Of a DNA stretch of 8,028 bases, positions 1 to 5,305 are shown one piece after another (positions within the stretch are counted from its first letter, which is position 1; every line of letters begins with the position of its first letter). The DNA is taken from contig JAKALX010000162.1 in assembly GCA_021823905.1 (NCBI GenBank), positions 1 to 8,028 on the forward strand, written 5' to 3'. The position numbers and the translations under genes were made by a program. Source of the DNA: Chloroflexota bacterium. GTDB lineage: Bacteria > Chloroflexota > Dehalococcoidia > Tepidiformales > Tepidiformaceae. The notes beneath the pieces were generated by a model. The model was not told the origin of the DNA. It made no database searches and saw only the letters and a list, made by a program, of their open reading frames with translations.

Positions 1-1
1 C

Positions 2-1303
2 CTTGGCTGGGGATTGCTCGGCCCCACGCCCGGCCCCGGCGGCGATAGCGAATGGATCAAGGCGATGATCTACTCGGTCGCCGTGCTCGTCATCGCCTGC
101 CCCTGCGCGCTCGGGCTCGCCACGCCAACCGCCATCATGGTCGGGACCGGCATGGGCGCCGAGCGCGGCATCCTCATCAAGAACGCCGAGATCCTCCAGC
201 GCACCCGGTCGCTGAACGCCATCGTCCTCGACAAGACGGGCACACTCACTCAGGGCCGCCCGCAGGTCACCGAGACCGTCCCGCTGGGTGACTGGAGCCC
301 CAACGACGTGCTCACCCTCGCCGCGGCCGCCGAGGCCGGCAGCGAGCATCCCCTCAGCCGCGCCGTCGTCGATTCCGCCGTCGATCTGGGGATCGAGGTG
401 CCCGCGGCGACAGAGTTTGAGTCGTTCACGGCCCGAGGCGTCTCCGCGCGCGTGAACGACCGCCTCGTGCAGGCCGGCAACCGGGCGCTCTTCGCCGAAG
501 CCGGGCTCGCCCTCCCCGACGCTGCCTTGGCGCAGATCTCCAGGCTCGAGGAAACGGGCCGGACGGTGATCCTCGTCGCCGTCGACGGCACGATCGCCGG
601 GCTGCTCGGGCTGTCTGACGACGTTAAGCAGAACGCCCCCCGGGCCGTGAAGGCGCTCCACGACCTGGGCCTCCGCGTCATCATGATGACGGGTGACAAC
701 GAGCGCGCAGCCGCAGCCGTTGCGGCGAGTGCCGGCGTCACCGAGTTCCGCGCCAACGCGCGCCCCGAAGACAAGCTCGCGCTGGTCAAGGAACTCCAGG
801 CCCAGGGCCTCCAGGTCGCGATGGTCGGCGACGGCGTCAACGATGCTCCCGCCCTCGCTCAGGCCGACATCGGCATTGCCATGAGCACTGGCACCGACGT
901 CGCGATCGAAGCCGGCGACATCACCCTCCTCAACGGGGACGTCTCGAAGATCGCCGAGGCGATCGCGCTGAGCCGCGTCACGCTGGGCGCCATCCGCCAG
1001 AACCTCGTCTGGGCGTTTGGCTACAACGTCATCGCGATCCCGGTCGCGGCGGCCGGGCTGCTGAACCCGATCATCGCCGGCGCGACGATGGCCATGAGCT
1101 CCGTCAGCGTCATGGCCAACAGCCTCCGCCTGCGCACCAAAGCGCGCGGTATCGCGGAAGCGAGCGGGAACCCCTACGGCGGTCCCTCGGTTAGCTTCCT
1201 CGTCGCGAACCGGGCGCCGATCTTCTCCATGAGCGCGGCGGCGCTGGTCCTCGCCGTCCCGCTGGTCGTGTTTACCGGCATCGATCGGGGCTGGTTCGGA
1301 TAG
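2..1303 (+). CDS. copA: Cu(I)-translocating P1B-type ATPase, 5' end missing
   Basis: This is the C-terminal part of a heavy-metal P-type ATPase, an inner-membrane pump that uses ATP to export Cu(I). The frame is open to the left edge, so the N-terminal metal-binding domain, the first membrane helices and the actuator domain lie outside the window. Counting from the TTG codon at 14, visible motifs are the metal-site CPC (residues 29-31), the phosphorylated aspartate in DKTGTLT (D73), the SEHP nucleotide-binding motif (H112-P113), MTGDN (225-229) and GDGVNDAP (272-279). The last two core helices carry YN (337-338) and M-SS (361-363), the signature of Cu(I)-selective P1B-1 pumps. Two oddities stand out. 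The usual GxG of the nucleotide-binding domain reads ARG (140-142). After the normal end of the family (about residue 374) there is an extra tail of about 55 residues with one more hydrophobic segment (about 402-422). ispG follows 58 bp downstream on the same strand. Copper rather than silver specificity is inferred from the motifs. Confidence 0.93.
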   Translation, partial: LGWGLLGPTPGPGGDSEWIKAMIYSVAVLVIACPCALGLATPTAIMVGTGMGAERGILIKNAEILQRTRSLNAIVLDKTGTLTQGRPQVTETVPLGDWSPNDVLTLAAAAEAGSEHPLSRAVVDSAVDLGIEVPAATEFESFTARGVSARVNDRLVQAGNRALFAEAGLALPDAALAQISRLEETGRTVILVAVDGTIAGLLGLSDDVKQNAPRAVKALHDLGLRVIMMTGDNERAAAAVAASAGVTEFRANARPEDKLALVKELQAQGLQVAMVGDGVNDAPALAQADIGIAMSTGTDVAIEAGDITLLNGDVSKIAEAIALSRVTLGAIRQNLVWAFGYNVIAIPVAAAGLLNPIIAGATMAMSSVSVMANSLRLRTKARGIAEASGNPYGGPSVSFLVANRAPIFSMSAAALVLAVPLVVFTGIDRGWFG

Positions 1304-1348
1304 GGCCGGCGCGTCGGCTCGCTGCCGTCCGTTTCATCGGTGCCCTGC

Positions 1349-1354
1349 TACACT
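1349..1354 (+). promoter_or_regulatory. Candidate extended -10 box for a leaderless ispG transcript
   Basis: The sequence TGCTACACT (1346-1354) is an extended -10 element: TG, one base, then TACACT, which matches TATAAT at 4 of 6 positions. It ends 7 bp before the ispG ATG, so transcription would start at or next to the start codon. No Shine-Dalgarno sequence is visible before this ATG, which fits a leaderless mRNA. No convincing -35 box is seen. This is a prediction from spacing only. Confidence 0.35.
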
Positions 1355-1361
1355 TCTTGGC

Positions 1362-2525
1362 ATGAAGCGAGCCAGCACCCGCCCCGTCCGCGCCGGAACC
1401 GTGACCATCGGTGGCGGACACCCGATCGTCGTCCAGTCGATGTGCGCGACCAAGACGCAGGACGTCGAGGCGACGACCAACCAGGCGCGACTGCTCCACG
1501 AAGCGGGCGCCGGCCTCGTTCGCATCGCGATCGACAGCGCGAAGGACGTCGAAGCTCTGGCGAAGATCCGCGCGAACGTTCCCGAAGCCAACATCGTCAT
1601 CGACCTGCAGGAGAACTACCGGCTGATTTCGCAGGTCGCTCCGCTCGTCAGCAAGGTCCGCTACAACCCCGGGCACCTCTATCACCACGAAAAGTCCAAG
1701 ACCGTGCGAGACAAGGTGGCGTTCATCGCCGAAACGGCGTTGAAGAACGACATCGCCCTCCGTGTCGGCGTGAACTGCGGCTCCGTCGATCCGGAGATGG
1801 CCGCAAGATTCGATGGCGCCGACGAGCCACGCCTGGCCGGCGTGACGGCCATGGTCGAAAGCGCGCTCGAGCATTGCCGGATGCTCGACGACCTCGGCTT
1901 CACTCGCTACGTCGTCTCGATGAAGGACAGCGACCCGCGGAAGGTGATCGAAGGCAACGTCCGCTTCGCCGCCGCGCGCCCTGATGTCCCACTGCACCTC
2001 GGCGTCACCGAGGCCGGCATGCCGCCCGACGGGGTTATCAAGACACGCATCGCCTTCGAGCAGCTGCTCAGCCGCGGCATCGGCGACACCCTCCGCGTCT
2101 CTCTGACGCTTCCCTTCGCCGAGAAGTGGCGCGAAGTCGAGGCCGGGAACCAGATCATCGCCGACGTCGAGGCCGGCCGCTTCCGGTCGGTCCCCGTCTT
2201 CCAGGACCACGGACTCAACATCATCAGCTGCCCGAGCTGCAGCCGCGTCGAGAACGAAGCGTTCATCGAGCTGGCGATGAAGGTGAAAGAGATGTCCGCC
2301 TACGCGAAACCCTACGACGTCACCATCGCCGTAATGGGCTGCCGCGTGAACGGCCCGGGTGAGACCGACGACGCCGACCTCGGCCTCTGGTGCGCGCCGA
2401 ACTTCGTCAACCTCAAGCGCGGCCAAGAGGAGCTGGGCGCGTTCCCCTACGACGCCGTCCTCGACCGCCTGAAGATTGAGCTTGATGCCGTAATCGAAAC
2501 GAAGAAGCCGCTGACCGCCGTCTGA
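1362..2525 (+). CDS. ispG: 4-hydroxy-3-methylbut-2-enyl-diphosphate synthase (IspG/GcpE)
   Basis: IspG converts 2-C-methyl-D-erythritol 2,4-cyclodiphosphate to HMBPP, the penultimate step of the methylerythritol-phosphate pathway to isoprenoids, using a [4Fe-4S] cluster in the cytoplasm. The 387-aa product has the normal length of the two-domain bacterial form. The N-terminal TIM barrel is recognisable from RIAIDS (54-59), VRYNPG (99-104) and LHLGVTEAG (211-219). The C-terminal cluster domain has all three cysteine ligands, C290 and C293 in CPSC and C327 in GCRVNGPGE, with the fourth ligand glutamate at E334. The ATG at 1362 puts the barrel at the usual distance from the N-terminus. There is no ribosome binding site, but an extended -10 box lies just upstream. 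The gene converges on the MarR regulator with 3 bp between stop codons, so no separate terminator fits between them. Confidence 0.97.
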   Translation: MKRASTRPVRAGTVTIGGGHPIVVQSMCATKTQDVEATTNQARLLHEAGAGLVRIAIDSAKDVEALAKIRANVPEANIVIDLQENYRLISQVAPLVSKVRYNPGHLYHHEKSKTVRDKVAFIAETALKNDIALRVGVNCGSVDPEMAARFDGADEPRLAGVTAMVESALEHCRMLDDLGFTRYVVSMKDSDPRKVIEGNVRFAAARPDVPLHLGVTEAGMPPDGVIKTRIAFEQLLSRGIGDTLRVSLTLPFAEKWREVEAGNQIIADVEAGRFRSVPVFQDHGLNIISCPSCSRVENEAFIELAMKVKEMSAYAKPYDVTIAVMGCRVNGPGETDDADLGLWCAPNFVNLKRGQEELGAFPYDAVLDRLKIELDAVIETKKPLTAV

Positions 2526-2528
2526 GCC

Positions 2529-3002
2529 CTACGGACGACGCCCCTGTGACCGCCGCGACATCGCCTCGGCCATGCCTCCGCGCTCATCAACCATTGCTCG
2601 CAAAACGCGGCAGGTCGTCCGCAGCGCGTCTTCGCCGACCCGGTCGGCTAGCTCCATCGCGATTTCGCCGGTTGCCCTGTCCGTCGCGTCGACCGTCTGC
2701 CGGGCTGCCGTCGTGAGGTGAATCACCTTGACGCGGCGATCACTCTGCGACTGCTCGCGATATGCATAGCCGCCGAGTTCGAGGTCGTCGATCAGGCTCA
2801 CCGCGGCCTGCTTGCTGATCCCAAACTGCCGCGCCAGCGCCGTGATCGTCATGGTGTCTCCGGCCAGCGCGCGGAGAACGTAGTCCTGGTTCGGGCGAAC
2901 CTCGCGGCAACCGGCCTGGTGCAAGCGCTCGGACAGCCGCTCCCAGAACGCCCGCGAGGCCGCCGTCAAGAGCACGCCGAGATCAGCGCCGGTCTCGCTC
3001 AT
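2529..3002 (-). CDS. MarR-family winged-helix transcriptional regulator
   Basis: The predicted 157-aa protein has the MarR fold: an N-terminal dimerisation helix (about 5-30), a winged helix-turn-helix with helices around MTITALARQFGIS (51-63) and KQAAVSLIDDLELGGY (64-79), a wing at QSQSDRRVKVIHLT (84-97), and a C-terminal dimerisation helix (about 108-145). Members are dimeric DNA-binding proteins that usually repress nearby genes and release DNA on binding a small ligand or on oxidation. The ligand and targets cannot be read from sequence. The start chosen, ATG at 3002 (MSETG), places the fold at normal length. In-frame ATGs at 3014 and 3038 are alternatives, and the one at 3038 sits directly behind an AT-rich -10-like box and could be a leaderless start. 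None has a clear ribosome binding site. The gene lies just beyond the inserted element and, before insertion, would have been the next gene downstream of ssrA on the same strand. Confidence 0.87.
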   Translation of the reverse strand: MSETGADLGVLLTAASRAFWERLSERLHQAGCREVRPNQDYVLRALAGDTMTITALARQFGISKQAAVSLIDDLELGGYAYREQSQSDRRVKVIHLTTAARQTVDATDRATGEIAMELADRVGEDALRTTCRVLRAMVDERGGMAEAMSRRSQGRRP

Positions 3003-3045
3003 GGCCGGAAGCATACTTCGTTTGGGGCGAAGGATCATCAGTATC

Positions 3046-3051
3046 TTAATA
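3046..3051 (-). promoter_or_regulatory. Candidate -10 box for the MarR gene
   Basis: In a GC-rich background, the stretch 3041-3054 is unusually AT-rich. On the minus strand it contains TATTAA, a near match to the -10 consensus. A start point about 7 bp further would fall at or near the ATG at 3038. No -35 box is evident. The same AT-rich stretch could equally be the regulator's own operator, since many MarR genes are autoregulated. Confidence 0.3.
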
Positions 3052-3076
3052 ATCAGCGCCCTGTTACTTCGGTCGG

Positions 3077-3125
3077 CGCGAAACGAGCCCGCGCGCTGGC
3101 GGGCTCGTTCGAATGCGTTGGTGGA
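3077..3125 (-). repeat. Distal att copy: displaced tmRNA 3' end plus terminator
   Basis: These 49 bp are identical to 5538-5586. They comprise the last 7 nt of the tmRNA gene (read on the minus strand, ending in ACCA) and the whole terminator hairpin. Resemblance continues to 3142: of the next 17 bases only 3126 and 3127 differ from ssrA, and then T-arm pairing breaks down (3143 and 3146 differ). Divergence on the element-internal side with perfect identity through the crossover block is what an attR-type junction should show. The copy encodes no functional tmRNA. Confidence 0.82.
3082..3109 (-). terminator. Duplicate of the ssrA terminator hairpin
   Basis: An 11-bp perfect stem with a 6-nt loop, followed on the minus strand by a short T run (TTT, counting the last stem bases). 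It is the displaced copy of the tmRNA terminator. It lies between the island operon that ends at 3254 and the MarR gene, so it could insulate the regulator from island transcription. Confidence 0.6.
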
Positions 3126-3253
3126 CGCGCGGGAGAGTCGAAGTCGCCTAACTGGGCTGCGTGCCCCCGCTGAACCGTGCAAGTCGTATCTGACAGCGTC
3201 TTTCGTTCGGCCAGGGCGCGGTGTCCGAGAAGGAGCCGACAACACCCGATGGT

Positions 3254-3574
3254 TCAGGGGCGCGTTTTCACCCGTGCCAGGTCCTCCCGGCGCAATCCGA
3301 GCTCGTTCGCCAATCGCTGATCGGCCTTTTGGAAGAGGTCGTGAGCGATGTTGTAGCACGAGGGGTGCCAGGATTTCCCGTGGCGGAAGATAGACACGCT
3401 TTGCTCGTCAATTCGCTCTCGGCAGTGGGCGCAGTTCATCGCTACGATTGCCTCCATCTCGATCGTCGGGATGCCCCCAGGACTCCTGAGAGGCACGAGG
3501 CGGTGTTCACGGCGGGAGTAACCGAGTGCCCCGGCCCGATTGATCGGCGGTCCGGGGCACTCTTCACAGGTCAC
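3254..3574 (-). CDS. Small HNH-like / zinc-finger protein of the island
   Basis: This 106-aa product is not recognised as a named family. From the GTG at 3574 it shows C3-x2-C6, then EHRLVPL (23-29, with H24), a GG pair (33-34), and N47-C48-x2-C51. That layout resembles HNH nucleases, which have a first CxxC, an acidic-His motif, Pro, Gly-Gly, Asn and a second CxxC. However, the third catalytic His or Asn normally next to the second CxxC is Arg here. A second pattern, C48-x2-C51-x18-H70-x2-C73, matches half a LIM-type zinc finger. It may therefore be a degenerate or metal-only HNH relative that binds zinc and nucleic acid. The GTG start is preferred because GTGA overlaps the stop of the upstream small gene by 4 bp, which suggests translational coupling. 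An in-frame ATG at 3616 would add 14 residues. Codon bias was not tested, so expression is inferred from domain-like residues and the coupling. Confidence 0.58.
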   Translation of the reverse strand: MTCEECPGPPINRAGALGYSRREHRLVPLRSPGGIPTIEMEAIVAMNCAHCRERIDEQSVSIFRHGKSWHPSCYNIAHDLFQKADQRLANELGLRREDLARVKTRP

Positions 3575-3765
3575 GCCCCGCGCGTGCGGCGGGGTGCCAG
3601 CCCCCACACTTCCCATCGGCGCATTCGAGAGGGCCGCGGCATCCGCGTCGCGTTCCTGAGTTCGTCGGCAACCCGCTGACCGTCGCGGCTGATGCGGAAT
3701 GCCTGTACGTCTCGCTCGTGCTGTTCCGCGCTCGCCCTGGCTTCTCCGATCAAGTCGAAATTCAC
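3571..3765 (-). CDS. 64-aa hypothetical protein, first gene of the island operon
   Basis: No family is recognised. The protein is charged, with a predicted helical N-terminal half (about 1-40, rich in Glu, Arg, Ala and Asp) and a basic C-terminus rich in Arg and Pro. There are no cysteines, membrane segments or signal peptide. The case for translation is the GTG start at 3765 preceded by a full GAGGAGG Shine-Dalgarno 8 nt upstream, one of the two strong ribosome binding sites in the window, and the 4-bp overlap with the next gene. A reading extended to 3888 would run through the operator region and has no ribosome binding site, so it is rejected. Two palindromic operator candidates lie 18-90 bp upstream. 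The size and position suggest a small DNA-binding or accessory protein of a mobile element, but no DNA-binding fold can be identified. Confidence 0.55.
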   Translation of the reverse strand: MNFDLIGEARASAEQHERDVQAFRISRDGQRVADELRNATRMPRPSRMRRWEVWGLAPRRTRGA

Positions 3766-3773
3766 TTTGCTTG

Positions 3774-3780
3774 CCTCCTC
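3774..3780 (-). promoter_or_regulatory. Strong ribosome binding site deciding the GTG start at 3765
   Basis: GAGGAGG on the minus strand, 8 nt before GTG. It fixes the start of the 64-aa gene and stands out because most genes here lack a Shine-Dalgarno sequence, which fits a gene of foreign origin. Confidence 0.7.
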
Positions 3781-3782
3781 GC

Positions 3783-3801
3783 GGTGGTGTGGTTCACCAC
3801 C
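3783..3801. promoter_or_regulatory. Candidate operator 1 (inverted repeat)
   Basis: Inverted repeat GGTGGTG / CACCACC with a 5-nt spacer, immediately upstream of the ribosome binding site of the 64-aa gene. It shares the 9-bp core GTGGTTCAC (3789-3797) with a second palindrome 55 bp further upstream (core 3844-3852). Paired, core-sharing palindromes before a mobile-element operon are typical of repressor operators. No candidate repressor gene other than the operon's own products is seen. Confidence 0.45.
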
Positions 3802-3837
3802 CGCAGCAGGAAGGTAGCGTGATACCGCAGGGGAGAC

Positions 3838-3853
3838 TGTGAAGTGGTTCACA
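3838..3853. promoter_or_regulatory. Candidate operator 2 (perfect palindrome)
   Basis: TGTGAA-GTGG-TTCACA is a perfect 6-bp-arm inverted repeat. It lies 72 bp upstream of the GTG start at 3765 and shares the GTGGTTCAC core with operator 1. It overlaps a further inverted repeat (3849-3867) that has a counterpart in the other island segment. A promoter is expected between the two operators, but no convincing -35/-10 pair could be fixed. Confidence 0.45.
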
Positions 3854-3867
3854 TTGCAGAGAATGTG
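3849..3867. repeat. Inverted repeat shared with the FRG segment, copy 1
   Basis: TCACATT, 5 bases, GAATGTG. The same two 7-mers occur as TCACATT, 3 bases, GAATGTG at 5275-5291, upstream of the FRG gene. Both copies lie in the upstream non-coding region of the first gene in their segment, so a common regulator or a common ancestral promoter is plausible. Confidence 0.4.
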
Positions 3868-3870
3868 GGG

Positions 3871-3894
3871 AAAAGGGCCGGTTCGCACCGGCCC
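3871..3894 (-). terminator. Intrinsic terminator behind the middle tmRNA-end copy
   Basis: GGGCCGGT / ACCGGCCC forms a perfect 8-bp stem with a 4-nt loop, followed on the minus strand by TTTTCCCC. It sits 14 bp beyond the CCA-equivalent of the att copy at 3908, the same position as the terminator behind the intact ssrA, but with unrelated sequence. In place it would stop transcription from the FRG side before it enters the small-gene operon. Confidence 0.7.
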
Positions 3895-3907
3895 CAGATT
3901 CCGACAT

Positions 3908-3936
3908 TGGCGGAGACGCGGGAGAGTCGAACTCCC
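3908..3936 (-). repeat. Third copy of the tmRNA 3' end (internal att site)
   Basis: It matches 5580-5608 of ssrA at 28 of 29 bases, covering acceptor strand, T-loop and T-stem. The single change turns the terminal ACCA into GCCA. Homology stops on both sides: the inner side runs into direct repeats and the outer side into a different terminator. It is a displaced tmRNA end left by an integration event, not a gene, because no acceptor partner or tRNA body lies upstream of it. Confidence 0.75.
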
Positions 3937-3945
3937 CCAGCTGGT

Positions 3946-4011
3946 CCGCTGGCGCCCGCTGGGACCCGCATTTTGAATCTAGGATGACTCTAGGCCACCG
4001 CTGGAACCCGC
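3946..4011. repeat. Direct repeats next to the internal att site
   Basis: Three 14-bp copies of CCGCTGGnnCCCGC occur at 3946-3959, 3956-3969 (overlapping by 4) and 3998-4011. The second and third differ at one base and are spaced exactly 42 bp, about four helical turns. A pair of TCTAGG hexamers (3978-3983 and 3989-3994, 11 bp apart) lies between them. Such repeats beside a core att site resemble arm-type sites for a tyrosine integrase and sites for an excisionase. The remaining bases to the FRG stop at 4098 hold only a small AGAGCC/GGCTCT hairpin (4084-4097). Confidence 0.5.
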
Positions 4012-4097
4012 TGCTTTTCGCTGGGTGAGCGCTTAGCTATCGGGCGCCGTCTGTGTACGTTGTGCCACCGTCCGAGGCCTCTGAGAGCCCAGGCTCT

Positions 4098-5033
4098 TCA
4101 CGCCGGGCCACCCCCATCAGGAATAATCATCCCTTCCGCAAGGAGTGCCTTGAGTTCCATAGCCACACCCTCCACGTCCGAGTAGACCGATCCGAAGGTC
4201 ACGCCGATCCGACGAAGGGCTAGTCGAAGGGCGCGCTTTGCCGATGCGGGCACGAGGTAGGCGGGAACAGCATGCTTGGTCAAGTCTCCGCTGTCCGCTG
4301 GGTGGAAGGTGAAGCACGACTCCTGTGAGCGCATGCGAGCCAACTTCAAACCTGGAACCACAGGCAGAACGCCGTCCAGAAGACGGGGGAACATACGGTA
4401 CCCCGCCACCTCTGCCTTGCGGAGCCACTCTTCATCCGGGCCGTATTCCGGCGAAACAAACGGCGGGTCGAAACGCTGGAAGAGAATCTTGAGTTGACCA
4501 ACCAAGCATTCGTCGGTCTCAGGGACTGGTGCTGGCCTCATTCGGGGAACGCCCGGAGCGAGTTGGCCTTCGCCGATGAATCGATAGTAGTAGCTCTCTG
4601 ATGGGATGATGCTCCAAACGACCCCATCCCTATCGTCCTCGCCCAAGGAGGCGAAGAAGAGAGCGACAAGGGGATTCGTCGTCCAGTCGAGCAACCTTGT
4701 GGGTAGCCCGTAATGTTGGGCCGCAAAGTAGACGGCAGCAAGGTCATCAACGTCTGGCAAGTGCGCTGCCACCTTCCGCCGAAACCGCCGATTAAGTTCG
4801 TACTCCGTGGCCCTGCCGGCGCGAACAGGGTCCGTGGGCCAACCCGCACCCAACCTCTTCATGCGGCTTGCAGCCGATGCCAAGAACGGTTCTCGGAGGA
4901 CTCCGGGCAGGAGCCCCCACGAAGAGTCAGCCTGCCCCCGAAACCAAAGATCACTCGACAGGCCGAACATCCCTTCATGTTCAGAAAGGCTGGATAGCAG
5001 TCCGGCGATCGCCGTGGGCAATTCGTAGGCCAT
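4098..5033 (-). CDS. FRG-domain protein, island cargo
   Basis: The 311-aa product belongs to the FRG-domain family, named for a conserved Phe-Arg-Gly motif. Visible hallmarks are WFRGQADSSWGLLPGVLR (30-47) and the central QHYGLPTRLLDWT block (106-118) with NPLVALFFA (120-128). The C-terminal IPa-type segment runs VPASAKRALRLALRRIGV (261-278) and VYSDVEGVAMELKALL (283-298). There are no membrane segments. The family has no settled biochemical activity known to me. It is common in mobile elements and accessory regions, so a role in defence or toxicity is an inference from context. The start at 5033 (MAYELP) places the RGQ motif near the N-terminus as usual. An upstream in-frame ATG at 5228 would add 65 residues with three cysteines and no family resemblance. 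Neither start has a clear ribosome binding site. GC is visibly lower than in the core genes. Transcription probably ends at 3871-3894. Confidence 0.85.
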   Translation of the reverse strand: MAYELPTAIAGLLSSLSEHEGMFGLSSDLWFRGQADSSWGLLPGVLREPFLASAASRMKRLGAGWPTDPVRAGRATEYELNRRFRRKVAAHLPDVDDLAAVYFAAQHYGLPTRLLDWTTNPLVALFFASLGEDDRDGVVWSIIPSESYYYRFIGEGQLAPGVPRMRPAPVPETDECLVGQLKILFQRFDPPFVSPEYGPDEEWLRKAEVAGYRMFPRLLDGVLPVVPGLKLARMRSQESCFTFHPADSGDLTKHAVPAYLVPASAKRALRLALRRIGVTFGSVYSDVEGVAMELKALLAEGMIIPDGGGPA

Positions 5034-5272
5034 GCGGCGCGAGTTTACCCCGTGGGCGCCTTCTGCGATTCCCAACACAGCGGACACGGCCCCGACATCC
5101 GGGGGCTTTCCCGTCTCTTGGTCGCACCGGAGCGCTGTGCCGCTCTGACACGCCGGGAGGTCGCATGGGAAGACGCGGTCGGCGCGCGCCTGTCGGATCT
5201 GCTTGGCTCGTGATGGTTCCTTCGTCATGCGGGGCGGCGTGGGCGGCCAGGGCGCGAAGTCCGAAGGGCGGA

Positions 5273-5305
5273 TGTCACATTCGAGAATGTGCCTTTTGTC
5301 ACATT
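5273..5305. promoter_or_regulatory. Palindrome and direct repeats upstream of the FRG gene
   Basis: CACATTC-GA-GAATGTG (5276-5291) is a perfect 7-bp-arm inverted repeat. TGTCACATT occurs twice (5273-5281 and 5297-5305), 24 bp apart. The palindrome resembles the one at 3849-3867. It lies 48 bp upstream of the alternative start at 5228, or about 240 bp upstream of the preferred start at 5033. It is a candidate regulator-binding site. Confidence 0.42.

Noticed and set aside
250..840. Open frame antisense to copA
   Set aside because: It overlaps conserved P-type ATPase motifs on the other strand; Ser/Ala/Arg-rich shadow.
1272..2426. Long open frame antisense to ispG (384 codons)
   Set aside because: It lies opposite a certain ispG gene, has low-complexity acidic/Arg composition typical of high-GC shadow frames, and matches no family.
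3002..3359. N-terminal extension of the MarR regulator up to 3359
   Set aside because: The extension would read through the att repeat and terminator hairpin and add an Arg/Pro-rich segment foreign to the family.
3221..3679. Plus-strand open frame opposite the island operon
   Set aside because: The opposite strand has zinc-binding motifs, a strong ribosome binding site and overlapping starts; this frame has none of these.
3908..3985. Possible tRNA ending at the internal att copy
   Set aside because: The T-arm and CCA-like end are present, but no matching acceptor 5' strand, anticodon arm or D-arm is found upstream; it is a tmRNA 3' fragment.
3946..4011. CRISPR-like array
   Set aside because: The repeats are 14 bp, partly overlapping and irregularly spaced, with no spacer structure or cas genes.
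5034..5228. 65-residue N-terminal extension of the FRG protein
   Set aside because: It lacks resemblance to FRG proteins and a ribosome binding site. It is kept as an alternative start only, since the upstream palindrome lies close to it.
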